This document shows positions 1 through 8,718 of a stretch of DNA of 11,874 nucleotides, one piece after another. Below the pieces are notes generated by a model. That model was not told the origin of the DNA. It made no database searches and saw only the letters and a list, made by a program, of their open reading frames with translations. The position numbers were made by a program, and so were the translations under genes. The stretch lies in NCBI GenBank assembly GCA_919901705.1, contig CAKKPR010000209.1, positions 1 to 11,874 of the forward strand, written 5' to 3'. Within the stretch, counting starts at the first letter, position 1, and the number at the start of each line of letters is the position of its first letter. The DNA comes from Thermodesulfovibrionales bacterium (lineage in GTDB: Bacteria > Nitrospirota > Thermodesulfovibrionia > Thermodesulfovibrionales > UBA1546).

Positions 1-56
1 ATATTTTTCATCATCCAGTCCTTGCATACTACACCTATGTTCAATTATGATATTCA

Positions 57-1448
57 GTGATGATACAAAAAAAAGAGCCAAAGGACTGGATTGCGGTTTC
101 AAAAGAAACACACATGGAACTGTTCTCGGAGCTCGATGTGCTGCTTCGCGCAGTGGACAGATTCTTCATCATTGAAAACCTTCCCTCGGCAAAAGAAAGC
201 CTTTCGGAGAGCAATTTTTTTGATGAACTGTCAGCAGTCAGGGATTTAATTCTAAGGATACTCAGCATACTCGAGGTCATAATTCCTGAGAGCAAAAAAA
301 ATTCTTACTGGTTTCAGAAATTTGCCGAGACAAAATTCCTTACGGACCGCAACAGGGACCTCTTCAGGGAAGAACTTTATAAACAGGACACCCCTGAAAA
401 AGCCGTCTTCCTGCTTTATGATTCGTTTGTTAACATGAAAGGTCTTGTCACCGACCTCTTGAAATCAGGCGATATAACTTATCTCAGTTACATGAATATA
501 GGACAGATACTGAGCAAAGAGATAAGAGAAAACAATTATTTCAACCCTTTTAAAAAAGATATAAATCCTGAATTCGACATAATAGAAAACCAGGAGATAT
601 CAGATATAGTCAAAAATATCAGAGACAAAGATACAAAAAAACACATATCCCTGATCCTGATATATCTCTTCAGATTACTGAGATATCTGAAACACATAAA
701 TATCACAACCCATAGAACTATATCCCTCAACACATCGCTGATCATACTCATGCTCAATCGTTCAGAGATCAGTATGTTTAAGAATTACACGGAAAAAATT
801 ATACCAAAAATCACGCAGCCTGATCTGAAAATGCTTATCCAGTCACTCTCCTATCAATTCTCGATGGAAACTAAAAGGGTATATCTCCAGGAATTAAAGG
901 AGATATTAAAGAAAAAGGCCCCCAGATATTTTCGCGGGAGGATAGAAAACAGTCATGGGATACTTAAAAACCTTGCAGAACAGAGCATTGTGCAGATAGC
1001 CCAATTCTATAAACCTGACTTAACAGGTGAAGATATTTTTATAAGCTTTATCGCAAAAACCGAGCAATCCCTGAGACTGAGAGAAGACATCCTGGTGCTC
1101 CACAAGTTCCTGACCCTTCTTACGGAAAAATCAAACAAACAGGAAGAACGCCTGCGCACTTTTGAACCATTAAGAAACTTCATGATGTATTTTGAGAGTT
1201 TTACCTTCAGGCTTCTGAGATATGAAGATTATGAAGAGTTTGTCTCTTTTTTCAAAGAAGTGCTATCATTTAAAAAAGAACAGGTTGTTGCAGGAGAGGT
1301 TAACAGGCTCAGGGAAAAGATACATAATTTCAGGATATTCCTGGAAACAACCCTGAGGCATATAGCCAACAGGACTGAGGTGCGGGATAAGCCTATAGAT
1401 ATGGACAGAATTGATACAACGATAAACCAGTATTTATCCGGATCATGA
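57..1448 (+). CDS. Unrecognised helix-rich protein, 463 aa
   Basis: I do not recognise the family. The frame is open from position 51, just after a TGA at 48-50, so the start must be GTG at 57 or the adjacent ATG at 60; neither has a clear ribosome binding site. The product is predicted to be almost wholly alpha-helical and rich in Lys, Glu, Leu and Ile. I see no cysteine, no signal peptide and no convincing membrane segment. A hydrophobic stretch (ISLILIYLFRLLRYL, about residue 200) looks like a buried helix. There is no recognisable catalytic or nucleotide-binding motif. It ends 20 bp before eno on the same strand, so the two are probably co-transcribed. Normal codon use and an uninterrupted length of 463 codons argue for a real gene. 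A scaffold or regulatory role is possible, but nothing in the sequence shows it. Confidence 0.8.
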   Translation: MMIQKKEPKDWIAVSKETHMELFSELDVLLRAVDRFFIIENLPSAKESLSESNFFDELSAVRDLILRILSILEVIIPESKKNSYWFQKFAETKFLTDRNRDLFREELYKQDTPEKAVFLLYDSFVNMKGLVTDLLKSGDITYLSYMNIGQILSKEIRENNYFNPFKKDINPEFDIIENQEISDIVKNIRDKDTKKHISLILIYLFRLLRYLKHINITTHRTISLNTSLIILMLNRSEISMFKNYTEKIIPKITQPDLKMLIQSLSYQFSMETKRVYLQELKEILKKKAPRYFRGRIENSHGILKNLAEQSIVQIAQFYKPDLTGEDIFISFIAKTEQSLRLREDILVLHKFLTLLTEKSNKQEERLRTFEPLRNFMMYFESFTFRLLRYEDYEEFVSFFKEVLSFKKEQVVAGEVNRLREKIHNFRIFLETTLRHIANRTEVRDKPIDMDRIDTTINQYLSGS

Positions 1449-1454
1449 TATATT

Positions 1455-1462
1455 AGAGGAGG
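1455..1462 (+). promoter_or_regulatory. Strong Shine-Dalgarno sequence of eno
   Basis: AGAGGAGG lies 6 nt upstream of the ATG at 1469, an almost perfect anti-16S match. It fixes the enolase start and is consistent with high expression of this glycolytic gene. It sits in the 20-bp gap after the preceding gene. Confidence 0.85.
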
Positions 1463-1468
1463 CTTTTT

Positions 1469-2746
1469 ATGGGAGAGATTACAGATGTACATGCACGCGA
1501 GATAATTGATTCCAGGGGAAACCCGACGATTGAGGTTGAGGTCTTTCTTGACAGCGGCGCCTCCGGCAGGGCTGCAGTGCCGTCAGGCGCGTCAACTGGC
1601 AAAAGAGAAGCCCTTGAACTCAGGGACGGCGGCAGGCGATTTAATGGGAAGGGCGTAATAAATGCAGTTAAAAATGTCGTCAAGGAAATTTCGCCGGAAC
1701 TCAGAGGCCTCAACTCATATGACCAGGTATATACAGATAATCTGTTAATAGAGCTTGACGGCACTGAAAATAAAAGCAGGCTGGGTGCAAATGCAATCCT
1801 CGGCGTCTCTCTTGCTGTATGCAAGGCGTCTGCAAATGAGGCGTGCATGCCCCTGTACAGATATATTGGAGGGTGCAATGTAAAAGAACTCCCTGTCCCC
1901 ATGATGAATATCCTCAATGGCGGCGCACATGCCGATAATAATCTGGACATACAGGAATTCATGATAATGCCGGTTGGATTCAGGGATTTTGCCTCAGCGC
2001 TCAGGGCAGGAGCAGAGGTATTTCACAGCCTGAAGGGAATCCTGAAGAAAAAAGGGTTGAACACCGCAGTCGGCGATGAAGGGGGATTTGCCCCAAACCT
2101 TAACGGCAACGAAGAGGCTATATTGCTTATAATAGACGCAATTAAGACGGCAGGATATAAACCGGGCAAAGATATCTATATAGCGCTTGACGTTGCCGCA
2201 TCAGAGTTTTATTCCAATAAGGGATATAACTTTGAGGGCAAGCTTATGTCAGCAGAAAAAATGGTCTCATATTATGAGAAACTCGCAGGGAAATATCCCA
2301 TACTGTCAATTGAGGATGGGTTATCAGAAAATGACTGGGCAGGGTGGAAGATACTCACACAGGAGCTCGGCAATAAGGTCCAGCTTGTTGGAGACGATAT
2401 CTTTGTAACAAACACAAAAATAATTAAAAAGGGAATAAAAGAAGGCATAGCCAACTCTGTACTGATTAAACTTAACCAGATAGGGACCTTGACAGAGACA
2501 CTCGATGCCATAGAGATGGCCAAAAGGGCCGGATATACCGCAGTCGTCTCTCACAGGTCAGGCGAGACAGAGGATACAACAATAGCCGACCTGACCGTTG
2601 CATGCAACACAGGTTTTATCAAAACGGGTTCGCTTGCAAGGAGCGAGCGCGTAGCCAAATATAACAGGCTACTGAGAATCGAAGAAGAGCTTGCTGATTC
2701 TGCTATATACAAAGGTATGGAAACATTTTATAATCTAGGGAAATGA
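1469..2746 (+). CDS. eno: Enolase (phosphopyruvate hydratase)
   Basis: Converts 2-phosphoglycerate to phosphoenolpyruvate in glycolysis and gluconeogenesis; a cytosolic, Mg-dependent enzyme. At 425 aa it has the usual length. The N-terminal domain carries SGASTGKREALELRDG. The barrel domain carries GGAHADNNLDIQEFMIMP, GDEGGFAPNL (E204, catalytic proton donor region), LDVAASEF, SIEDGL and GDD (the Mg-ligand carboxylates), then IKLNQIGTLTE (K334, catalytic base) and SHRSGETEDT. It ends with the typical TGSLARSERVAKYNRLLRIEEEL region. The start follows a strong AGAGGAGG site. The stop codon overlaps the start of the next gene as ATGA, which suggests translational coupling to a cell-division protein. 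All key residues are present. Confidence 0.98.
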   Translation: MGEITDVHAREIIDSRGNPTIEVEVFLDSGASGRAAVPSGASTGKREALELRDGGRRFNGKGVINAVKNVVKEISPELRGLNSYDQVYTDNLLIELDGTENKSRLGANAILGVSLAVCKASANEACMPLYRYIGGCNVKELPVPMMNILNGGAHADNNLDIQEFMIMPVGFRDFASALRAGAEVFHSLKGILKKKGLNTAVGDEGGFAPNLNGNEEAILLIIDAIKTAGYKPGKDIYIALDVAASEFYSNKGYNFEGKLMSAEKMVSYYEKLAGKYPILSIEDGLSENDWAGWKILTQELGNKVQLVGDDIFVTNTKIIKKGIKEGIANSVLIKLNQIGTLTETLDAIEMAKRAGYTAVVSHRSGETEDTTIADLTVACNTGFIKTGSLARSERVAKYNRLLRIEEELADSAIYKGMETFYNLGK

Positions 2747-3066
2747 ATTCCGATAACCTTTTAAGAAAACAGGTTGTCTCTGAAGTAAAGAAAAAAAGGC
2801 TCATCACCTTTATACTGATAGTCCTGAGTTTTGTATATCTTTGTATAAATCTGCTTGTTGGAGATGCAGGCTTCCTGAAATACAGAGGACTCTCCGGCAA
2901 AAAGCTTCACCTTGAGAAAGAAATAACCGAACTTGCAAAAGAGAACATCCGGATAAAAACCCAGATAAAGTCCTTAAAAGAAAATCCGTTTTATTCGGAA
3001 AAACATGCGCGGGAAGAGTTCGGTTTAGCACGGCCTGACGAGTATATCTTCCAGTATGACAGATAG
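2743..3066 (+). CDS. ftsB: FtsB/DivIC-type septum formation initiator
   Basis: A small bitopic division protein. Family members join FtsL and FtsQ in the divisome and link them to septal peptidoglycan synthesis. The 107-aa product has a short basic N-terminus (residues 1-19, with KKKR just before the membrane) and a single membrane helix at about residues 20-40 (ITFILIVLSFVYLCINLLV). A coiled coil follows at about residues 50-80 (LEKEITELAKENIRIKTQIK). The C-terminal segment ENPFYSEKHAREEFGLARPDE is the classic end of FtsB/DivIC proteins. It overlaps eno by 4 bp and the next gene by 11 bp, so it is probably translated by coupling. An ftsB gene next to eno is common in bacteria. Family assignment is firm; whether to call it FtsB or DivIC depends on lineage. 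Confidence 0.9.
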   Translation: MNSDNLLRKQVVSEVKKKRLITFILIVLSFVYLCINLLVGDAGFLKYRGLSGKKLHLEKEITELAKENIRIKTQIKSLKENPFYSEKHAREEFGLARPDEYIFQYDR

Positions 3067-5233
3067 TCCTCTCTATATCGTCTTCCTCTGGCACATGCAT
3101 CAACCTTATTACAAAGACCCTTTCACAGGAATCTACAGGCTGCCATGGGTGAGGCTTCACGGCACGAAAGACTATCTTGATATGGCCGAGATACTCGATG
3201 GTTTTCCCGGGATAAAACAGACTTTCAATCTCGTACCTTCATTGCTGCTCCAGCTTAATGACTACACAGAAAATAATGCACCGGATATCTATCTTGAACT
3301 CACCACGAAAAAGGCTTCAGAGCTCACAGATAAAGACAAGCTGTTCATACTTGAGAACTTTTTTCTTGCCCACTGGGACAATATGATAAGGCCCTTCCCG
3401 AGATATTATGAACTGTTGGTTAAAAGAGGCCTCAGTTTTGTGAAGGGAGAATTAACAAGGGCCATAAAATATTTTTCTGAAAACGACTTTCTTGACCTGC
3501 AGGTTCTGTTTAACCTGTGCTGGATAGATCCGATGTTCAGAGAAAAAGATCCGCTCCTGAGTGAACTCGTAAAAAAAGGAAAAGACTATACAGAAGAAGA
3601 CAAAAAAATTTTAGCGGACAAACAACTCGAAATTCTCAGGAGGATAATCCCCAAATACAGGGAACTCAATGCAAAAGGCCAGATAGAGTTATCCGCATCG
3701 CCCTTCTACCACCCTATCCTTCCGCTGCTATGGGATACAGACTCGTCAAAGATTGCCATGCCTCATATCAGGCTGCCTAAAAAAAGATTTTCACGCCCTG
3801 AAGACGCGGTAAAGCAGATCAGGGACGCCCTCGATTATTTTGAAAAAATATTTGGCTACAGGCCGGAGGGAATGTGGCCGTCCGAAGGTTCTGTAAGTGA
3901 AGATGTTTTGAGGGCAATTCATGCAGAAGGGATAAAATGGGTTGCCACAGATGAAGAGGTACTGGCATGTTCTATAGATAAAGGGCTGAGGGATTCTTCC
4001 GGTAATCTCACAGACCCGTCACGTTTATACAGGCCCTACACTTTTGCTGACGTCTCAATTATATTCAGGGACCATAAACTATCTGACCTCATAGGATTTG
4101 TATATTCAGGCTGGAACCCAAAAAATGCCGCGGATGACCTGATAAACAAACTATTGAATATACAACATTCACTCCCCCGCAACAAACCGCATCTTGTCTC
4201 GATAATCCTGGATGGTGAAAATGCATGGGAACATTACAGGAACGACGGCCATGATTTTTTCAAATACCTGTATGAACGCCTCTCAAACGAGAAAAGGCTT
4301 AAGACAGTAACCGTATCAGAATATCTGAAAGAACATGACGCCGGTGAAAAACTCAACAGGCTGCATGCAGGTTCGTGGATAAATGCAAACTACAGCATCT
4401 GGATAGGCCATGAGGAGGATAATCTGGCGTGGGACTACCTCACTGATACAAGAGATGACCTGGCAATATTCGAAAAACTTAACCCGGATAAGCCGCTTGA
4501 CGAGGCATGGAAGTCACTATATGCCGCTGAAGGCAGCGACTGGAACTGGTGGTACGGAGATGAGCACACAACAGAAACACAGGAAGATTTCGATGAACTC
4601 TTCAGGTTAAACCTGATGAAGGTTTACAAGACTATGGGCAAGGAGATCCCGCCAAATCTTTTTGTCCCTGTGCTCAGAGAAGACAGGTCCATCTCGCCTG
4701 AAATCACTATCAGGGGATTTATAAGCCCCAGGATTGACGGTATTGTCACCAGTTACTATGAATGGTATCAGGGCGCTTATCTTGCCGTTGGAAAATCAGG
4801 CGGGAGTATGCACAAGGCAGAAAGCCTTATATCGCATATTTACTATGGTTTCAACCAGGACACCCTTTTTTTGAGGGTAGACCCTAAAAAATCCTTTGAC
4901 GATTTTCCGCCGGAAACCGTCTTTTCCATAAATTTCTCCCGGCCTTTTCCTTTCAGAATTAATGTTGCGCCAAAGGGCAGATTTGTTAATGCAGAACTGT
5001 TTGAGAAAAAAGACGAGGCGTGGATAAAGATAAAGGATATAACCGAAGTAGCAATGCAGGATATACTGGAGATAGCCATCCCGTTCAAAGACATAAATGC
5101 AAAAGAAAAAGATGAACTAAACCTGTTTGTCTCTGCTTTTAAAGACACGGAAGAGATAGAGCGCTGCCCGTGGAGAGGCAATCTGAGCATAACAGTCCCA
5201 ACGCCTGATTTTGAGTCAATAATGTGGTATTAA
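3056..5233 (+). CDS. Glycoside hydrolase family 57 (alpha-amylase/glucanotransferase-like)
   Basis: A 725-aa GH57 protein of the COG1449 type, acting on alpha-glucans by a retaining mechanism. The N-terminal barrel opens with the family motif WHMHQPYYKDP (residues 12-22) and NLVPSLLLQL (58-68). SASPFYHPILPLL begins at 213. The nucleophile is probably E277 in GMWPSEGSVS, and the acid/base D386 in IILDGENAWEHY. A Trp-rich region follows (SDWNWWYGDEH, about residue 495). The C-terminal part, from about 540, is probably beta-rich and carries no motif I know. There is no signal peptide, so it is likely cytoplasmic, which would suit glycogen or maltodextrin metabolism. It starts at ATG 3056 inside the end of the preceding gene (11-bp overlap). 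Exact activity (amylase, 4-alpha-glucanotransferase or branching) cannot be read from the sequence. Confidence 0.93.
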   Translation: MTDSPLYIVFLWHMHQPYYKDPFTGIYRLPWVRLHGTKDYLDMAEILDGFPGIKQTFNLVPSLLLQLNDYTENNAPDIYLELTTKKASELTDKDKLFILENFFLAHWDNMIRPFPRYYELLVKRGLSFVKGELTRAIKYFSENDFLDLQVLFNLCWIDPMFREKDPLLSELVKKGKDYTEEDKKILADKQLEILRRIIPKYRELNAKGQIELSASPFYHPILPLLWDTDSSKIAMPHIRLPKKRFSRPEDAVKQIRDALDYFEKIFGYRPEGMWPSEGSVSEDVLRAIHAEGIKWVATDEEVLACSIDKGLRDSSGNLTDPSRLYRPYTFADVSIIFRDHKLSDLIGFVYSGWNPKNAADDLINKLLNIQHSLPRNKPHLVSIILDGENAWEHYRNDGHDFFKYLYERLSNEKRLKTVTVSEYLKEHDAGEKLNRLHAGSWINANYSIWIGHEEDNLAWDYLTDTRDDLAIFEKLNPDKPLDEAWKSLYAAEGSDWNWWYGDEHTTETQEDFDELFRLNLMKVYKTMGKEIPPNLFVPVLREDRSISPEITIRGFISPRIDGIVTSYYEWYQGAYLAVGKSGGSMHKAESLISHIYYGFNQDTLFLRVDPKKSFDDFPPETVFSINFSRPFPFRINVAPKGRFVNAELFEKKDEAWIKIKDITEVAMQDILEIAIPFKDINAKEKDELNLFVSAFKDTEEIERCPWRGNLSITVPTPDFESIMWY

Positions 5234-5241
5234 TTTTTGCT

Positions 5242-5328
5242 TGTCATTCCCGCAGAAACGGGTCGCCCCATGCGACTCGTCCGCACTCAGGCGGACTCGC
5301 CGGGGAGAGCCGAGGAGAGAATCCAGTC
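5242..5328. repeat. GTCATTCC...GAATCCAGTC intergenic repeat, interrupted form
   Basis: This fills most of the 140-bp gap after the GH57 gene. It opens with TGTCATTCCCG, CAGAAA and CGGG (a small hairpin) and closes with GAATCCAGTC at 5319-5328. The same two end modules occur again at 9994-10047. Between them is a GC-rich filler with a perfect 6-bp inverted repeat, GTCCGC (5279-5284) and GCGGAC (5291-5296), and near-repeats of GCGACTCGTCCG/GGCGGACTCGCCGG. It resembles the small dispersed palindromic (REP or MITE-like) elements found in many bacterial genomes. No reading frame and no T-tract terminator were seen. Confidence 0.6.
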
Positions 5329-5345
5329 CTGCCCTAAACTTCTTA

Positions 5346-5373
5346 TTGACCATACTAACCTTCAACATATAAA
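5346..5373 (+). promoter_or_regulatory. Possible sigma70-type promoter of the restriction gene
   Basis: TTGACC (5346-5351) and TATAAA (5368-5373) are separated by 16 bp, a good fit to a housekeeping promoter. It would give the inserted restriction gene its own transcription. Transcription would begin near 5380, downstream of the first ATG pair, which favours translation from the in-frame ATG at 5410. Identified by eye only. Confidence 0.35.
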
Positions 5374-8300
5374 ATGATGCCATATGGTTATGACTATCAA
5401 ATACACATTATGCTGAAAGCATATTTTAAGCGAATATTCGAAGTTGCAAAAAGGGGCGACGCGAGAGAGGAAAGTTACTATTCCTCGCTTGAAGAACTCC
5501 TGCGAAACTACGCCATTTCCATTAATAAAAAACAGGTCCATGTTACCACCCTCCCAAAAAAGACAGATGCTGGAAATCCTGATTTCAGAATATGGGACGG
5601 CAAGCAGCAGATTGTCGGTTATATCGAAGCAAAAGCCACGACAATCGAGAATTTAAGTCAGATAGAAGGAACTGGACAGTTAAAACGCTATCTTCAAACC
5701 TTTCCTAATCTGATACTTACCAACTTTTTTGAATTCAGGCTTTATCGGAATGGCACTCTGATAGACAAGGTTTTTATCGGCAGGCCTTATCATATCCATA
5801 AACTCAAATCTGTTCCAGTCGTTGAAAATGAAGAAAAGTTTTTAAGCCTTCTTGAAAAATTCTTCTCCTTCACTCTGCCGAAGGTCTACGATGCAAAAGC
5901 GCTTGCGATAGAACTGGCAAAAAGGACGCGTTTTTTAAAAGATGAAGTAATCTCGCAGGAACTGGAAGAGGAAGAGAAAAAGGGCAATGGAAATATTCTC
6001 GGTTTTTATAAAGTCTTTAAAGAGCATCTCATAAGCGGGCTTACAAAAGAAGACTTTGCAGACCTTTATTCACAGACCATCACTTATGGGCTGTTCGCCG
6101 CAAGAACAAGAACGGAAAACGGCTTTAACAGAAAGCTTGCTTATGACAGAATTCCAAAGACAATCGGAATTCTAAGGGATGTCTTTAAGTTCATTTCATT
6201 GGGCGATTTGCCCCAGCAGATGGAATGGATTATTGACGATATCTCGGAAGTTCTGGCTACCACCGATGTTTACAATATTCTCGATGAATATTTCAGCAAG
6301 CACAAAGGGAAAGACCCGGTAGTCCATTTTTATGAGACCTTTCTTGCTGAATATGACCCGAAGATGCGAGAGAAACGAGGAGTATATTACACACCGGAGC
6401 CGGTTGTCTCTTATATTGTCCGCTCTTTACATCATATCCTCAAAGAACACTTCGACAAAAAAGATGGTTTTGCAAGCCATTCCGTAACAGTCCTTGACCC
6501 TGCAGCAGGAACGCTTACCTTTCTTGCAGAGGCAGCAAAACTTGCAGTTGAGGAATTCACTTCTAAATATGGTGAAGGGAAAAGAAAAGGTTTCATCAAG
6601 GAGCATATTCTCAAAAATTTCTATGCATTTGAACTTATGATGGCACCTTACGCAATCGGCCATTTAAAGATGTCGTTTCTTCTGGAAGAGCTTGGCTATA
6701 AACTTCAGGCAGATGACAGGTTTAAGCTTTATTTAACTAATACACTTGAGATGGAAGAGCTTTCCCAGACCGAATTGCCCGGAATGGTTTCCCTTTCAGA
6801 GGAATCACATCTGGCAGGAAAGGTTAAGAAAGAGCAGCCCATTCTCGTCGTCCTCGGCAATCCGCCTTATTCAGGTCATTCTTCTAATATTGGCGACTGG
6901 ATATCAAAAGAGATTAAGGCTTACTTTCAGGTTGACGGAAAACCGCTTGGCGAAAAAAATCCAAAATGGCTTCAGGATGATTATGTCAAGTTTATCCGTT
7001 TTGCGCAGTGGAAAATTGATCAGGCAGGCGAAGGGGTCTTAGGCTTTATAACAAACCACAGTTATCTTGACAATCCGACCTTCAGAGGTATGCGTCAGTC
7101 TTTGATGCAGAGTTTTGACGAGATTTATCTGCTTGACCTTCATGGCAACAGCCTCAAAAAAGAAAAATGTTCTGACGGTTCAAAGGATGAAAATGTCTTT
7201 GATATTCAGCAAGGTGTTGCTATTGCTTTGTTTATCAAGAAAAAAGGCATAAAGAAAAAGATTTCTCATTCTGAGCTTTGGGGCATAAGAGAAGATAAAT
7301 ACAATTGGCTCAATAAACACGATGTTAAAACAACAAAATGGAAGACGATTAAACCTAAATCCGAGTTCTATCTTTTTATTCCGCGGGACGAAGGTCTTTT
7401 AAAACAATATGAAACGTATCCTAAAATCACTGATATTTTTCCGGTAAACAGTGTTGGGATAGCAACTGCAAGAGACAATCTAACTATAAAGTGGACCACA
7501 AATGAAGTCTGGACCACTATTTTAAATTTCTCTAAACTTGATGTAGAAACAGCAAGACAAGCTTATAATTTAGGTAAAGATGTAAGAGATTGGAAAGTTG
7601 AATTTGCGCAGAAAGATTTAAAAGAAAGTGGTATGGATAAAAATAATATTGTGCCAATTCTTTATCGCCCATTTGATATAAGACACACCTACTATACGGG
7701 TAAATCACGAGGTTTTCACTGCATGCCTCGTCCTGAAATAATGCGTCATCTTATGAGAGAAAATTTAGGGCTATGTGTAGGCAGAGCAGGACAAGTTGTA
7801 GGATTAGAAAAGCCATGGAATGTGGTTTATGTCTCTGAAAATATTGTTGATCTTAATCTTTTCTATCGTGGTGGAGAATCTGTTTGCCCTCTCTATATAT
7901 ATCAACAAAAAGACAAACCTAAAAAACGTTCCCTGAGCAGTATCATGATGCTCTTTGAACCACAGGCAGAATATGGCGTGAAGAAGCCGAATTTATCTCC
8001 TGGCTTGATTGAGGAATTAACAAAAGAGTTTAAGAAAATGCCCTCTCCTGAGCAAATCTTTTATTACATCTATGCAGTGCTTTACACAAATATTTACAGG
8101 ACAAAATATGCCGAATTTTTAAAGATAGATTTCCCGAGGATTCCTTTTACAAATGATTACAAGCTTTTCAGGAAAATATCAGATTATGGCGAAAGGCTTG
8201 TCGAACTGCATCTCCTGAAATCATCAGAACTCGATCCGCCAATAGCACGTTTTCAGGGCAAGGGAAACGATAAGGTTGAAAAACTTAGATATGAAAAAGG

Positions 8301-8544
8301 AAAGCTTTACATTAACAATGAACAGTATTTTGAGGGTATCACTCAGGACATTTGGGAATATCAGGTCGGCGGTTATCAGGTATGCGACAAATGGCTTAAA
8401 GATAGAAAAGGCAGACCACTGTCGGTTGAGGAGACGCAACATTACTGCAAAGTAGTTACTGCCCTGAAAAAGACAATCGAAGTTCAGGCAAAGATAGATA
8501 GCATATATCCAGATATCGAAAAAGAAATAATTGAGTTTTCATGA
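5374..8544 (+). CDS. Single-chain restriction-modification enzyme, type ISP-like without helicase
   Basis: A 1056-aa fused nuclease and N6-adenine methyltransferase that would methylate host DNA and cut unmodified DNA. Residues 1-130 form a PD-(D/E)XK nuclease: GNPDFRIWDG (D70), then YIEAKA (E85, K87) and GQLKRY (101-106). The methyltransferase spans about 315-640: FYETFL (319-324), RGVYYTPEPVV (335-345), SAM-binding LDPAAGT (374-380) and catalytic NPPY (496-499). The C-terminal recognition region shows LYRPFDIRHTYY (763-774), QIFYYIYAVLY (894-904) and WEYQVGGYQVCDKWL (994-1008), as in type ISP enzymes. No Walker A or DEAH box was seen, so the translocase of true type ISP proteins (about 1600 aa) is absent and type IIG-like action is likely. 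No good ribosome site precedes ATG 5374; ATG 5410 (M13) is an alternative start. The stop overlaps a dtd fragment. Confidence 0.9.
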   Translation: MMPYGYDYQIHIMLKAYFKRIFEVAKRGDAREESYYSSLEELLRNYAISINKKQVHVTTLPKKTDAGNPDFRIWDGKQQIVGYIEAKATTIENLSQIEGTGQLKRYLQTFPNLILTNFFEFRLYRNGTLIDKVFIGRPYHIHKLKSVPVVENEEKFLSLLEKFFSFTLPKVYDAKALAIELAKRTRFLKDEVISQELEEEEKKGNGNILGFYKVFKEHLISGLTKEDFADLYSQTITYGLFAARTRTENGFNRKLAYDRIPKTIGILRDVFKFISLGDLPQQMEWIIDDISEVLATTDVYNILDEYFSKHKGKDPVVHFYETFLAEYDPKMREKRGVYYTPEPVVSYIVRSLHHILKEHFDKKDGFASHSVTVLDPAAGTLTFLAEAAKLAVEEFTSKYGEGKRKGFIKEHILKNFYAFELMMAPYAIGHLKMSFLLEELGYKLQADDRFKLYLTNTLEMEELSQTELPGMVSLSEESHLAGKVKKEQPILVVLGNPPYSGHSSNIGDWISKEIKAYFQVDGKPLGEKNPKWLQDDYVKFIRFAQWKIDQAGEGVLGFITNHSYLDNPTFRGMRQSLMQSFDEIYLLDLHGNSLKKEKCSDGSKDENVFDIQQGVAIALFIKKKGIKKKISHSELWGIREDKYNWLNKHDVKTTKWKTIKPKSEFYLFIPRDEGLLKQYETYPKITDIFPVNSVGIATARDNLTIKWTTNEVWTTILNFSKLDVETARQAYNLGKDVRDWKVEFAQKDLKESGMDKNNIVPILYRPFDIRHTYYTGKSRGFHCMPRPEIMRHLMRENLGLCVGRAGQVVGLEKPWNVVYVSENIVDLNLFYRGGESVCPLYIYQQKDKPKKRSLSSIMMLFEPQAEYGVKKPNLSPGLIEELTKEFKKMPSPEQIFYYIYAVLYTNIYRTKYAEFLKIDFPRIPFTNDYKLFRKISDYGERLVELHLLKSSELDPPIARFQGKGNDKVEKLRYEKGKLYINNEQYFEGITQDIWEYQVGGYQVCDKWLKDRKGRPLSVEETQHYCKVVTALKKTIEVQAKIDSIYPDIEKEIIEFS

Positions 8545-8570
8545 AGGCATTAATCCAGCGAGTTTCTAAA
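8541..8570 (+). pseudogene. Orphan 5' fragment of a second dtd gene
   Basis: The first ten codons of dtd (MKALIQRVSK) appear here, overlapping the stop of the restriction gene as ATGA. They match the start of the resident dtd at 10206-10235 in 25 of 30 bases, and all five differences are synonymous (codons 2, 4, 7 and 9). After codon 10 the match ends; the frame reads GSGS and stops at 8583-8585. Silent-only differences mean that both copies diverged while still functional, so this is not a fresh duplication. It is more likely a scrap of another strain's dtd carried in with the restriction gene. Confidence 0.8.
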
Positions 8571-8718
8571 GGATCTGGGTCTTGAGAATGAAAAATACGT
8601 TGTATTGATTGATGCACGCAATGATAATAAGCCGTCAGCTTCAAATGCGTAACGATTTGATTCCGTACAAAAGTTAAAAATAGAAAAGGCATCATGGAGC
8701 GTATTACTGAGATTATGA
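8554..8718 (+). pseudogene. Decayed coding remnant of unknown origin
   Basis: After the dtd fragment, a different frame reads FLKDLGLENEKYVVLIDA, continues to a TAA at 8650-8652, and then goes on in the same frame as RFDSVQKLKIEKASW to a TGA at 8716-8718. The composition looks like real protein (hydrophobic strand flanked by charged residues). It has no start codon or ribosome site of its own and is interrupted by a stop. It may be the tail of a lost gene of the island. I do not recognise the family; chance coding cannot be excluded. Confidence 0.3.

Noticed and set aside
13..22. ATCCAGTCCT at the left edge as the end of another GTCATTCC-type repeat
   Set aside because: It matches 5321-5330 over 10 bases, but the rest of the element would lie outside the window, so it cannot be supported.
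1453..1962. A 169-codon open frame on the - strand opposite the start of eno
   Set aside because: It is antisense to strongly conserved enolase sequence, has serine/proline-rich composition typical of a shadow frame, and has no recognisable family.
5279..5296. GTCCGC/GCGGAC hairpin as a terminator after the GH57 gene
   Set aside because: No T-tract follows the stem, and it lies within the repeat element, so a terminator is not supported.
8600..8628. TTGTAT-N17-GATAAT as a promoter for the DUF1016 gene
   Set aside because: The -35 box matches the consensus in only 3 of 6 positions and the pair lies within decayed coding sequence; a chance match is likely.
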